Of a DNA stretch of 64,000 nt, positions 18,603 to 27,746 are shown piece after piece (position 1 is the first letter of the stretch; every line of letters begins with the position of its first letter). The notes beneath the pieces were generated by a model. The model saw only the letters and a program-made list of their open reading frames with translations. It searched no databases and was not told where the DNA came from. Position numbers and translations under genes: made by a program. The DNA lies in contig CAYMUX010000002.1 of the NCBI GenBank assembly GCA_964393845.1, forward strand, positions 1 through 64,000, read 5' to 3'. The stretch is from UBA6902 sp964393845 (GTDB lineage: Bacteria; Nitrospirota; Thermodesulfovibrionia; UBA6902).

Positions 18603-21600
18603 ACGTCCTGAACATCGAACATCAGGCAGTGGAATTCTTCTTCGATCAGGCGCACCTTCCAGGTCATGTCCTCACGCCGGAGGTTTTCAAGATTGTTATC
18701 GCCGTTTACATAGATCAGATCATATTCCATGTCCTTCGTGTTATATTTCTGTTTCTTGAACCATGCATCAAGCTTGTCGTTGTCGGTAGAGGCAGGTTTC
18801 AAACCTGCCTCTACATTCCGCCAAAGGACAAGCACTTTTTGCCCCTTCGGATTCGTCCCTTCAATAACTTTAATTCCTCTTATGTTATCAATGTGCTTCA
18901 CAGTAAGTCCTATCAGGTAATTGAATGTCTCGACAAGATCAACGGCAACCGGCTTTGTCTCACCGACACTGCCGGTGGAAATATTCAGCTTGTAGTTGAA
19001 TGGATCATCAAAGACTTTCACATTAAGCAGGCTACCTCTGCTCTCAACATCAAGCATGTAGGAGAGCATATAGCTTTCACGGAAAGAAGCAGATTGCTCA
19101 AGAAGTGATTGCTGTGCCTCAGTCCGTTTGACCTCAAGATTGTTTAAGGTGTCTTCATATGATTCAAGGCGGATATATTTGAACATGTGGCTTGAGCCTT
19201 CGCGTGAGACGGGCTTGCCGTCTTTCCAGTCTTTGGAGTAGATGACCTTCTGAATACGAGGCTTCAGAACGGTGTCGAAATAATTGCCCATCTCAACAAG
19301 GATGTATTTGCGATTTCCGCCGTCTTCACGGTTTAAGTTTATGACGGCATGACCGGTGGTGCCGGAACCGGCGAAGTAGTCGATGGAAATTGTATTCAAA
19401 CCTGCACCTGCAACTTTCAAGCAGTCTTCAACTGCAAATATTGACTTAGGGAATAAAAAAGCATGTCCAGCTCCAAACAAGTTTGTTAATAAATTTGTGC
19501 CATGAGAACCAGCCGCATATTTAGGTTTGTCCCACCACGTCCCTGGAAGGGAACCGAGTAAATTTAAATAATTTCTTCTAAAAACTTGCTGTTCTCCGTT
19601 AATACCTTTGGCAATCCGAATATGTTTAAGATTTGCTTCAACTCTTTCATGTCCCCACTTCCAAACACGTTCATTCCCACGTTCATCTTTGGGCCAATAT
19701 ACCATCTCATCAGCATTAGACTCCTCTAATATGAACCATTCATTCCTTGAACTATCCCATTTCATTTTAGGCACTCTTATATTTGATCCATTAAAATAAA
19801 TTGGGTAATACTGTTTAGGACGTTCGCTCCTTTTGGAATCTGTACCGGTCTTACGAAAATTTTCCCATAGAAATTGACAACCGTTATCATCAACTTCATT
19901 GTATCTATCTTTTTGTTTCTCAGTTCGCTCTAGCCTTCCTATACTTTTCAAAGTGCTGCCAACTGTAAAAAACAATGCATACTCATGATTAACTGCAAAT
20001 CCTTTTACTGTAGAACGTCCCTGCGGGTTGTTTCTAATCAATGCTATCCCTAAAAAATTATCAGTATTAAATACTTCTTGTAGAAGAAACCAGAGATTAT
20101 GAATTTCATCATCATCAATAGTGATACACGCAATACCATCCTCAGTGAGAAATGCTTTGGCAATTGCCAATCGGTTGTTAATAAAACTAAGCCAAGACGA
20201 ATGCTTGTAATCATTTTTATATAATATTTCAGATGCACTGGTATTATACGGCGGATCAATATAACTGCATTTCACCTGTCCCTGATATCGTTTCTGCAAG
20301 AAATTCAACGCTTGAAAATTCTCACTATGCACAAGCAGCCCATCACATTGCTCATCGAGCTTGTCAAAGCCTGCTATCAGCTTATCCTTGAAGACTTGGA
20401 TAAAGAACTTTGTATCAAGCACAAGAAACGGATTAGCCTTGAGGAAGTTGATTGTTAATGGATTGGAAAATCTCCCTGAATCCCCCTTTTCCAAAGGGGG
20501 ACTTAAGAACGGCAGTGTCTGACTCTTCCCACCTTTAGCAAAGGGGGGCTGGGGGGGATTTTTTAATTCATCAATAGCAAAAAGCCTTATCCACTCCTCC
20601 CGCTGAGCATCATTCTCAACAATCTCAGGATAAAGCGCCTCCGGCACTCTGTCCAGCGTCACACAGTAATTGGTCTCAACGACAAACTTCTTCTTAAGCC
20701 AGAGCCTTTTCTGAAAGTCCTCGATCTGCGCAAGGAATTCAATAATCTTGTGCGCTATTTTTCTGATGACCTTTATCTTTGAAAGATATTGCTCAACTCT
20801 TGGGGTTGATTCATTCTCGATGTCATCAAGGTGCATGACTTCATTTTTGATAAAGAAGTCTAATTCCCGGCGAAGGAATTTGCTCAAGTCTTTATGGATA
20901 AAGTAATCAAAGGTATTCCGGGCCGTGTAGTCATTAAAATGCTGCTCTAATAAGGTTCGGTTTGGGTTCTTTTCCGTAGGTCTAAGCTGGGCAAATTCAT
21001 GCTGCCATTCTTTAAAACCATCAACAGCCAAAATTGTTTTTACTGCCTCATCATTCAGGCTTTTCTGATCCCGCTTCTTTGAATCAGGCTTGTATTCAAA
21101 GCGGATAACAAGCTCATCATTACTTTCAACAAGCGGCTCATTCTCAGAGAGAATAAACCGGCGTTCCTTGCCTGCCTCTGCCTTTACATTGTCTTTCTCA
21201 ACGTCCGCATCAACAAGTTTGAAAAAACACACTCTCTTGCCGGAGGGTAGTTTGAAACTGTAAGTGTGAAAGTATTCCGAGGTCTTAATGTAATACTGGT
21301 CATGATTGGCCCAATAAAGCTTTACTTCCTCTCCCTCGTAAGGAATGGCGTAAACACCTTCCTTATATCTTCTGGCTGAAATAAAATCTCCCTTGTCATA
21401 ATACCTGCGGAAGAAACTATAAAGGTCAGAGAAGACTTCATTTTCAAGCGCGGTTATATTTACAGAGGAGCTTTCATATTTTCCTGTCAATTCCCGGACC
21501 CTCGGAGCATCGTCAGGATTGATTCCTAATGTCCTTGCATCCTCACTCGCCTTTTTCAGGTCCCCGGCGATAGTCTCCTTATCAGCGGACTTATATTGCG

Positions 21601-21763
21601 CAAAGGCGTCCTTGACCTGCGGCAGAAGATCGCTGTCAAGAAACTGCATGATCTCGCCCCGCTTCTGATTCATAATCCGGTAAATGCCGAAGTCGAGTTC
21701 AGCCTGATCGAGCTGAAAAAGCTCGGCAAGGAGTTTTTTTAATTTGTCGTAGTTAGTGGACAT
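18599..21763 (-). CDS. type III-like site-specific DNA methyltransferase Mod
   Basis: A 1054-residue beta-type amino-methyltransferase. Catalytic motif IV is DPPYNT (about 502-507) and the SAM motif I is DYFAGSGTTGHAVIN (about 795-810), so the order IV before I fits Mod. About 480 residues precede the catalytic core, longer than classic type III Mod (~650 in total), and probably serve recognition. Two palindromic insertions are translated in frame: NPPQPPFAKGG and PPLEKGDSG (about 401-432) and VEAGLKPAST (about 984-993). It is the first gene of the operon with DUF1016 and res. Methylation of adenine (m6A) is expected from DPPY. Confidence 0.9.
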   Translation of the reverse strand: MSTNYDKLKKLLAELFQLDQAELDFGIYRIMNQKRGEIMQFLDSDLLPQVKDAFAQYKSADKETIAGDLKKASEDARTLGINPDDAPRVRELTGKYESSSVNITALENEVFSDLYSFFRRYYDKGDFISARRYKEGVYAIPYEGEEVKLYWANHDQYYIKTSEYFHTYSFKLPSGKRVCFFKLVDADVEKDNVKAEAGKERRFILSENEPLVESNDELVIRFEYKPDSKKRDQKSLNDEAVKTILAVDGFKEWQHEFAQLRPTEKNPNRTLLEQHFNDYTARNTFDYFIHKDLSKFLRRELDFFIKNEVMHLDDIENESTPRVEQYLSKIKVIRKIAHKIIEFLAQIEDFQKRLWLKKKFVVETNYCVTLDRVPEALYPEIVENDAQREEWIRLFAIDELKNPPQPPFAKGGKSQTLPFLSPPLEKGDSGRFSNPLTINFLKANPFLVLDTKFFIQVFKDKLIAGFDKLDEQCDGLLVHSENFQALNFLQKRYQGQVKCSYIDPPYNTSASEILYKNDYKHSSWLSFINNRLAIAKAFLTEDGIACITIDDDEIHNLWFLLQEVFNTDNFLGIALIRNNPQGRSTVKGFAVNHEYALFFTVGSTLKSIGRLERTEKQKDRYNEVDDNGCQFLWENFRKTGTDSKRSERPKQYYPIYFNGSNIRVPKMKWDSSRNEWFILEESNADEMVYWPKDERGNERVWKWGHERVEANLKHIRIAKGINGEQQVFRRNYLNLLGSLPGTWWDKPKYAAGSHGTNLLTNLFGAGHAFLFPKSIFAVEDCLKVAGAGLNTISIDYFAGSGTTGHAVINLNREDGGNRKYILVEMGNYFDTVLKPRIQKVIYSKDWKDGKPVSREGSSHMFKYIRLESYEDTLNNLEVKRTEAQQSLLEQSASFRESYMLSYMLDVESRGSLLNVKVFDDPFNYKLNISTGSVGETKPVAVDLVETFNYLIGLTVKHIDNIRGIKVIEGTNPKGQKVLVLWRNVEAGLKPASTDNDKLDAWFKKQKYNTKDMEYDLIYVNGDNNLENLRREDMTWKVRLIEEEFHCLMFDVQDV
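18786..18814. repeat. 29-bp palindrome inside mod
   Basis: The arms GTAGAGGCAGGTTT and its perfect reverse complement surround a single C. It is translated within mod as VEAGLKPAST. It belongs with the GTAG...CTAC palindromes in the MoeA-like gene and hemC. Confidence 0.9.
20467..20563. repeat. double C-tract palindromic element inside mod
   Basis: Two hairpins, CCCCCTTTTCCAAAGGGGG and one with an arm of the same type (CCCACCTTTAGCAAAGGGG), about 20 bp apart. The outer ends AAAATCTCCC and GGGGGGATTTTTT are complementary, giving the same layout as the intergenic double element at 8104-8180. Translated in frame as NPPQPPFAKGG ... LSPPLEKGDSGRFSN. Confidence 0.85.
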
Positions 21764-21771
21764 GATTTATA

Positions 21772-21807
21772 AAATCTCCCCTGTCCCCTCTTTTTCAAAG
21801 AGGGGTA
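21772..21807. repeat. C-tract palindromic element between the SNF2 gene and mod
   Basis: AAAATCTCCCC and CCCTCTTTTTCAAAGAGGGG form a hairpin in the 56-bp gap between the helicase stop and the mod start. It could act as a processing or attenuation hairpin, but sits here chiefly as a copy of the dispersed family. Confidence 0.75.
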
Positions 21808-21819
21808 AAAAGTCATTCA

Positions 21820-24684
21820 TTATACAACTTGCCAGCGTATAGTGAAAAGGTCTTTTACTGATGTCTTCTGCTGCATTCTCTTTTCAAGTTTTTCAATCAA
21901 TGTGTCACGCTTTTCCATTATTTCATCCTCGATTTCAAATATTTTTTGTCTCTGCTTTCGCTTCTTCTTCTCAAGCTCGGTTATTTTCTTCTGTATCTGA
22001 TGCTGCTCATCTACAGTTGGCGCAAGACGTGCCTGACGGGTTAATGCCTTTATTTGCTCTTTCGTATCTTTAAGCTCTTTCTCGGCAGCCAGTACCATGT
22101 CCTCAGCCCATTTTTCCAGACGTTCACGACCTTCATTGAAATGCCGGTTGTTCGTTTCAAGCGATTTACTGATTGTTGCTCTCTGAAAACGTTCTGCCTC
22201 TTTGCCGAGACGCTCTTTTATATCAGAAGGCATACTATTTAAATCAGATGCCGCTCCCGAACAATTGAAGAGCTTTTCACAGGCCTCCTGATCAAGTGAA
22301 TTACCTTTATCATTAAACCCTGAAAAGAGAAGATATTCCTCATGCTCAAACGATTCAATTGCCATGCGCCGAAGAGTAAGCCAGCCGGATTGTCCTTTGA
22401 GTTTATCAACAACTGATATTCTGACCGGGTAATTAGAAATATCGAAAGTGACATGCGCAAGCGGAGCAGGACACACTTTGCCATTATTGACAACATATTC
22501 ACCAAGTGGATGAGATAAGCGATATAAAAACTCACCGCTGACGTTTTCCTGCTTTTTTGAAATCATGTGATAAGTCCCTGATCTTAAGGGATCAGATAGA
22601 GGGTTTTGCAGCTTGAATGTTAATGCTGTGTCATTGAATTCGGCGTAGTCACGGAGAATAAACTTTGTAAGAGTCCAGAACATCCTGCCTATCTTATCAA
22701 GCTGCTCCCGCGTACCTGCAAGATTTATCTTTAACCGTGAATGAACATCCTCATAAAAGTGTTCAAGGAGAAGGCGCCGTGTGTCTTCTATTTTGCTCTG
22801 GATCTTTTCTTCGAATTCTTTTTGGAGCTGCTGAAAGGCCTGCTCAATCTCTTCAGAGGTCCGGCATTGCTGGTAAATATCAAGAATCCTCCGCTCAAAA
22901 TCTACACCGGATTCAATAGTTCCCAAAACTTCATCAGATACGCCAAATACTCCTGAAAATAAATTGAACTTTTCGCTCAAAAGCTCATATACACGTCTGT
23001 CCGCATCATTTCGCTGATTGAGAAAGTTGATTACCACTACATCATGCTTCTGCCCGTAACGATGGCAGCGTCCTATGCGTTGTTCAATCCTCTGCGGATT
23101 CCATGGAAGATCAAAATTAATGACCAATGAACAGAACTGAAGATTAATTCCCTCGGCAGCAGCTTCAGTGGCTATCATTATGTCGGCGTTGTCACGAAAA
23201 TGCTCGATGATAGCCGTACGGATATCCACTGGACGGGACCCGGAGACTCTGCCGCTTTCAGCATTAAGTGTCACCCATTTTCCGTAAATTTTAGTTGCCT
23301 CAGGTTCAGTGTTGGTACCATTGAATGTAACTATCTGTCCGGCATATCCGTTTGTTTCAAGAAAGTCTTTCAGAAATTGCTGCGTCCTGCGGGACTCAGT
23401 AAAAATAACCACTTTATTTGCCGCGCCTATTTCAGTCATTTTTTCGAAACCGATCTCTAAGGCTTTCAGCAGGGCACGTGTCTTTGTGTCAATCCCTATG
23501 CTCCGCGCCCACTGCACGTAACGGTCAAGTTCGTCTATCTCCTTATTTAAACGATCGCGGTCGATAATAGGAAGTTCATTGACTTGGGGTTGTTCTGTCT
23601 CTTCGCTATTGAGAATCTCCTCAAGAAATTCGTCTTCTATTTCTTGTTCCTGCGTGATTTGCTCTACAATGTCACGAGGCGTGGACTGATTGTCACGTAA
23701 AGCTATCAAGCGGTCCCGCATGGCCTCAAGAGTCCCTGCAACAGCCTGTGACGATGAAGCAAGAAGCTTTCGTACAATAAGCGTTATCAAATGTCGCTGC
23801 TGTTGTGGAAGGGCATAAGTTCCTTCTCTTTGTAAAAAAGCGGATACCGCCTCGTAAAGTTTATGTTCCTGGTTAGTGGGATTGAAAGGGCGTGTTATTA
23901 ATTTGCGTTCGGTGAACGGTACATATTCAACGACTTGATGCCGGAGAGTGCGGGTACAAAAAGAGCGGAGACGACTGCGAAGTTCATCAAGGTCTCCCCC
24001 AACATTGGTATATTGAGTACGAAATGACGGTAGGTCTCCAAAAATCCGATCATCAATAATAGTAGATAACCCGTAAAGTTCAAGAAGAGAGTTTTGGAGA
24101 GGGGTAGCAGTTAAGAGTATCTTACGTCTACCTTCCAGCGCCCATTTTATATTTTGCCCCAACCTGTTGCTTTCACGATAAGCATTCCGCAGCTTATGCG
24201 CCTCGTCTATTACTGCCATATCCCATTGAACAACCCTTATGTCACCAGATTGGCGGCTGGCAAAATGCATAGACGTTATAACAATAGAATCAGCATCAAA
24301 TGGATTTGTTCTTCCGGATTTTTGCGCTTCACGATATTTTTTTGCATCAAGAATTGATATGGGAAGGTTAAACTTTTCGTTCAGCTCAAGCTCCCATTGC
24401 TTACGAAGAGAGGCTGGACAAATGACAAGCAGCTTTCGGCGGCTCTCTGCCCAATACTGACATAGTACCAGTCCAGCTTCTATTGTTTTACCAAGACCAA
24501 CTTCATCTGCCAGCAATACACCTTGCGAGACCGGGGATCTAACTGCAAAAAGGGCAGCCTCTATTTGATGAGGATTCAAATCAACACATGCATCAAAGAG
24601 TGAACGTGAAAGGCGTTCAACTCCAGCGCCGCCGCGACGGGTAATTTCATGGGCAAAATATACTGCGTGATACGGAGTGGTCAT
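21820..24684 (-). CDS. SNF2-family helicase of the defence island
   Basis: A 954-residue SF2 ATPase when started at the ATG at 24684 (MTTPYHAVYFAHEI), which has AGGGGA upstream; an open frame reaches 24771 but that extension looks unlike the family. Walker A is GLGKT at 63-67, the DEAH box is in MAVIDEAHKLRN (about 150), LLTATPLQNS follows, and the second lobe ends with IGRCHRYGQKHDVVVINFL. A long C-terminal region with coiled-coil character follows (KKITELEKKKRKQRQK). It resembles SNF2 helicases that accompany restriction and DISARM-like loci. It precedes mod by 56 bp on the same strand and probably belongs to the same system. Confidence 0.85.
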   Translation of the reverse strand: MTTPYHAVYFAHEITRRGGAGVERLSRSLFDACVDLNPHQIEAALFAVRSPVSQGVLLADEVGLGKTIEAGLVLCQYWAESRRKLLVICPASLRKQWELELNEKFNLPISILDAKKYREAQKSGRTNPFDADSIVITSMHFASRQSGDIRVVQWDMAVIDEAHKLRNAYRESNRLGQNIKWALEGRRKILLTATPLQNSLLELYGLSTIIDDRIFGDLPSFRTQYTNVGGDLDELRSRLRSFCTRTLRHQVVEYVPFTERKLITRPFNPTNQEHKLYEAVSAFLQREGTYALPQQQRHLITLIVRKLLASSSQAVAGTLEAMRDRLIALRDNQSTPRDIVEQITQEQEIEDEFLEEILNSEETEQPQVNELPIIDRDRLNKEIDELDRYVQWARSIGIDTKTRALLKALEIGFEKMTEIGAANKVVIFTESRRTQQFLKDFLETNGYAGQIVTFNGTNTEPEATKIYGKWVTLNAESGRVSGSRPVDIRTAIIEHFRDNADIMIATEAAAEGINLQFCSLVINFDLPWNPQRIEQRIGRCHRYGQKHDVVVINFLNQRNDADRRVYELLSEKFNLFSGVFGVSDEVLGTIESGVDFERRILDIYQQCRTSEEIEQAFQQLQKEFEEKIQSKIEDTRRLLLEHFYEDVHSRLKINLAGTREQLDKIGRMFWTLTKFILRDYAEFNDTALTFKLQNPLSDPLRSGTYHMISKKQENVSGEFLYRLSHPLGEYVVNNGKVCPAPLAHVTFDISNYPVRISVVDKLKGQSGWLTLRRMAIESFEHEEYLLFSGFNDKGNSLDQEACEKLFNCSGAASDLNSMPSDIKERLGKEAERFQRATISKSLETNNRHFNEGRERLEKWAEDMVLAAEKELKDTKEQIKALTRQARLAPTVDEQHQIQKKITELEKKKRKQRQKIFEIEDEIMEKRDTLIEKLEKRMQQKTSVKDLFTIRWQVV

Positions 24685-24861
24685 TATAGGATTTCCCCTG
24701 TTAAATTGAACGCTTAATTTTAATCTAAATGTCATCAAACAGCAACAGGGCAGAGAAGCAAACGCTACCATAAATTCAAGGGCATTAGCGGGCTATCTCA
24801 TGTGGACTATTTTTGCCGCCAAATCTTGCGCCTTATATCTAGCATCCTGTATCCTGTATTT

Positions 24862-25422
24862 ATGTCATTCAAAATCATCTCTGTAACAGGCGCCCATAGC
24901 AGTGTGGGAAAGACAACGCTCTGTTCGATTTTGCTGAAAAACCTTAAAGGGTTTGGGGCCATTAAATTTACAAAGACCCCTCTCTATACTTCGATCACTG
25001 ATGATCCGGATGTCATTTTGCAAAAAGACAAAGATACGGCAATTATGTCTCAGTCCGGCGCTGAGAAAGTTGTATGGGTTCAAAGCAGCGGCAGTGAGCT
25101 GGAAGATGACTTAAGCATTGCGATGAGCAAGATGGATGGTCTTAAAGGGGTAGTGGTTGAGGGTAACAGCCCTGCAAATTATTTAAATCCCCATCTGATA
25201 ATATTTATCATCGGACAGGACGGACAGGTTAAGCCCTCGGCCAGGGAAGTGAGTGAGAAGGCGGATATCATAATTATCAACTCCCCGGAAGGAATTCAAA
25301 ATCCTTCTATCATTGCTTCCTTATCACAAAAAAGTGCTCAAACCTTCCGCATAGATTTAATAAAAAAACAGGGTGAAATTGACAAATTCATCGCCTATAT
25401 CAAAAAATACATTAAGGATTAA
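24862..25422 (+). CDS. MobB-like P-loop GTPase
   Basis: A 186-residue protein started at ATG 24862 (MSFKIISVTGAHSSVGKTTL); the open frame upstream adds 20 residues that do not look like part of the domain. The Walker A is GAHSSVGKTTL, close to the MobB pattern, and KGVVVEGNSPANYLNPHLIIFI resembles the MobB segment around the Walker B strand. MobB helps molybdopterin guanine dinucleotide formation, which fits the Moco genes at 6.6-9.2 kb, but the lack of strong family signatures leaves a general P-loop NTPase possible. It diverges from the SNF2 gene. Confidence 0.65.
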   Translation: MSFKIISVTGAHSSVGKTTLCSILLKNLKGFGAIKFTKTPLYTSITDDPDVILQKDKDTAIMSQSGAEKVVWVQSSGSELEDDLSIAMSKMDGLKGVVVEGNSPANYLNPHLIIFIIGQDGQVKPSAREVSEKADIIIINSPEGIQNPSIIASLSQKSAQTFRIDLIKKQGEIDKFIAYIKKYIKD

Positions 25423-25541
25423 TATTAATAGAAACAGTAAATTCATATTGCCGGGTGATGAGCCGGGAAAAATACGATATAATTTACACACACTGGAAAC
25501 TATGTTAAAATGCATTTCTTATTGTTTAAGGAGTCTATAAT

Positions 25542-26369
25542 TTGCAGATGGAAATAAACGTTCTTCTATTTGAGCTGGCGCTTACCTTTTATTTCATTGC
25601 AACAATTGCAGGTATCGCAGAGATTTTCCGGGGTAAAAAAACCGCTTCGAAATTGGCGCTTTATCTTGCGGTGACGGGCTTTCTTTTTCATACCGCAAAT
25701 ATTATTGTCAGGTACGTTGAAGGCGGACATATCCCTGTCACAAACATGCATGAGGCAACTTCATTCTTTTCCTGGTGCGTGCTGATATTGTTTTTTTTCC
25801 ATGAATTCCGTTATAAACTCGGTCTGTTAAGCTCGTTTATTATGCCGATAGTTTTTATCCTCATGCTCTCGTCCTCTATCTTCCCCAGGGAAATAAAGGC
25901 CTTAAGCCCTGTTCTCCAAAGCTACTGGTTCGGGATTCATGTTATTTTAGCCTTTTTGGGCGATGCAGCTTTTGCTATGGCATGTGGGATAGGAATAATG
26001 TATCTCATGCAGGAACGCTATGTAAAATCAAAGCGCCTGGGGGGTCTGTTCCAAAAGCTGCCGAGCCTTCAGGTCCTTGACGAGATTAATTACCATCTCA
26101 TTACTCTCGGTTTTCCTCTATTGACCTTTGCCATGATAACCGGCGTAATATGGGCAAACTCTGCCTGGGGAACTTACTGGAGATGGGACCCCAAAGAGGT
26201 GTGGTCACTTATAACATGGCTTATTTATGCGCTTGTACTTCATCTCAGACTTACGGTCGGATGGCGCGGTAAAAAGGCTGCTATTCTCTCAATCGTCGGC
26301 TTTGCGATAATAATATTCGCCTTTTTTGGTGTTACTCTGATCATGAAAGGACTTCATGTATTTATGTAG
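25542..26369 (+). CDS. CcsA/CcsB-like cytochrome c biogenesis protein (HemX-like)
   Basis: A 275-residue polytopic membrane protein with about eight transmembrane helices. The heme-handling WWD-type motif is visible as WGTYWRWDPKEVWSLITWLIYALVLHLR (about 205-232, in parts), with flanking conserved His in the helices (for example GGHIPVTNMHEATSFFSW). In system II, CcsA and CcsB export heme and attach it to apocytochromes; in many bacteria a HemX-type relative precedes hemA, as here. The start is TTG at 25542, placed 8 bp after AAGGAG (25528-25533); the ATG at 25548 is too far. It heads ccsB-hemA-hemC. Confidence 0.88.
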   Translation: MQMEINVLLFELALTFYFIATIAGIAEIFRGKKTASKLALYLAVTGFLFHTANIIVRYVEGGHIPVTNMHEATSFFSWCVLILFFFHEFRYKLGLLSSFIMPIVFILMLSSSIFPREIKALSPVLQSYWFGIHVILAFLGDAAFAMACGIGIMYLMQERYVKSKRLGGLFQKLPSLQVLDEINYHLITLGFPLLTFAMITGVIWANSAWGTYWRWDPKEVWSLITWLIYALVLHLRLTVGWRGKKAAILSIVGFAIIIFAFFGVTLIMKGLHVFM

Positions 26370-26370
26370 A

Positions 26371-26451
26371 AGGGGCCAAGGATTCGAGGAGCCCTGGGTT
26401 CCAGGGACAAGATAATTCCATCACTCGACCCCTTGAAACCTTGAACCCTTA
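26371..26451. repeat. repeat-like element between the CcsB-like gene and hemA
   Basis: The 93-bp gap is GC-richer than its surroundings and carries CCCTGG-GTT-CCAGGG, an outer pair CAAGGATTCGA / TCGACCCCTTG, and a CCTTGAAACCTTGAACCC string of repeated ~9-bp units. It looks like another dispersed palindromic element; a second copy is not seen in this window. Confidence 0.45.
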
Positions 26452-26462
26452 CTTTATTTATT

Positions 26463-27746
26463 ATGAACATTCTAGTTGTCGGCCTTAATCATAAAACAGC
26501 GCCTATAGAGGTAAGAGAAAAAATAGCCTTTGACGGGCCAAAACTCGATCAGGCCGTAAACATCCTGAAAACATCTGATGTGATAAAAGAAAACATAATA
26601 TTATCAACCTGCAATAGAGTTGAGATATACGCAGGGGTTAATGAAGTCAATGCAGGGATCAAAGGCATTAAAGATTTTATCTCTGATTTTCATAAGGTGC
26701 CCAAAGACCTCCTGGATAAATCACTTTACATACATAAAGGGCAGGAGGCAATAAGGCACATGTACAGAGTTGCATCGAGCCTTGACTCGATGGTTGTCGG
26801 AGAGCCGCAGATACTCGGCCAGTTAAAAGATGCCTTTGACTCGGCCCTGAAAAACAGGACTACGGGGGTTTACCTGAACAGACTGATGAGAAAATCAGTC
26901 TCCGTAGCCAAACGCATCAGGACAGAGACAAAGATCGCTGAAAGCGCTGTCAGCATTAGTTTTGCTGCCGTTGAACTGGCAAAGAAAATATTCGATGACC
27001 TTGCGACAAAATCTGTTATGCTTATCGGCGCCGGTGAAATGGCGGAACTTGCAGCCAGGCATCTGATAAACAACGGCGTAAAAAACGTCTATGTAACAAA
27101 CCGCACGACAGCGAGGGCGGAGGAGCTTGCACAGGAGTTTCACGGGAAGGTTATACTATTTGACAATTTTGTTCATGAATTATTTTATACAGATATTGTA
27201 ATCTGCTCCACCGGGGCCCCCAACTACATATTAATGAAAGATCATGTTCATAAGACAATGAAAGACAGAAAGCAAAAACCCATGTTCATAATCGACATAT
27301 CAGTGCCAAGAAATATTGACCCTGAAATAAATGATCTGGACAATGTATACCTGTACGATGTCGATAACCTCCAGGGGATTATCGACACAAATATTCAGGA
27401 AAGGGGCAAAGAGGCTGAAAAGGCCGAGCAGATCGTTGATGAAGAGATCGGCTCTTTCCTGAAATGGACCGAATCCCTGACTGCAACACCGACCATCGTT
27501 GCGCTTCGGAACATGGCCGAGAAAATAAGAAAGACCGAGCTTGAAAAAACACTCAGTAAAATGGGCCCGATGGAAGAAAATAAAATAAAAGCGATAGAGC
27601 AGCTCACTGCCACTATTGTTAATAAACTCATCCATCCTCCAACTGCGGCGCTGAAGTCCGGGGAAGAGAATAAAGAAGAAATGCTGGATATAGTCCAAAA
27701 ACTATTTAATTTAGAGATAGAGAGTGACAATAATGATAAAACGTAA
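26463..27746 (+). CDS. hemA: glutamyl-tRNA reductase
   Basis: A 427-residue enzyme that reduces glutamyl-tRNA to glutamate-1-semialdehyde, the first committed step of the C5 pathway to heme. The opening VVGLNHKTAPIEVREK and the catalytic-Cys region LSTCNRVEIYA (about 46-56) are diagnostic; the NADPH-binding SVMLIGAGEMAELAARHL lies near 180-197, and the C-terminal dimerisation helix runs to the end. Length and motifs are normal. It overlaps hemC by 23 bp, so the two are coupled. Confidence 0.98.
   Translation: MNILVVGLNHKTAPIEVREKIAFDGPKLDQAVNILKTSDVIKENIILSTCNRVEIYAGVNEVNAGIKGIKDFISDFHKVPKDLLDKSLYIHKGQEAIRHMYRVASSLDSMVVGEPQILGQLKDAFDSALKNRTTGVYLNRLMRKSVSVAKRIRTETKIAESAVSISFAAVELAKKIFDDLATKSVMLIGAGEMAELAARHLINNGVKNVYVTNRTTARAEELAQEFHGKVILFDNFVHELFYTDIVICSTGAPNYILMKDHVHKTMKDRKQKPMFIIDISVPRNIDPEINDLDNVYLYDVDNLQGIIDTNIQERGKEAEKAEQIVDEEIGSFLKWTESLTATPTIVALRNMAEKIRKTELEKTLSKMGPMEENKIKAIEQLTATIVNKLIHPPTAALKSGEENKEEMLDIVQKLFNLEIESDNNDKT

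Noticed and set aside
14063..24771. DISARM or BREX system
   Set aside because: DrmA, DrmB/DUF1998, PglZ and BrxL-type proteins are absent; only the SNF2 helicase is shared in kind.
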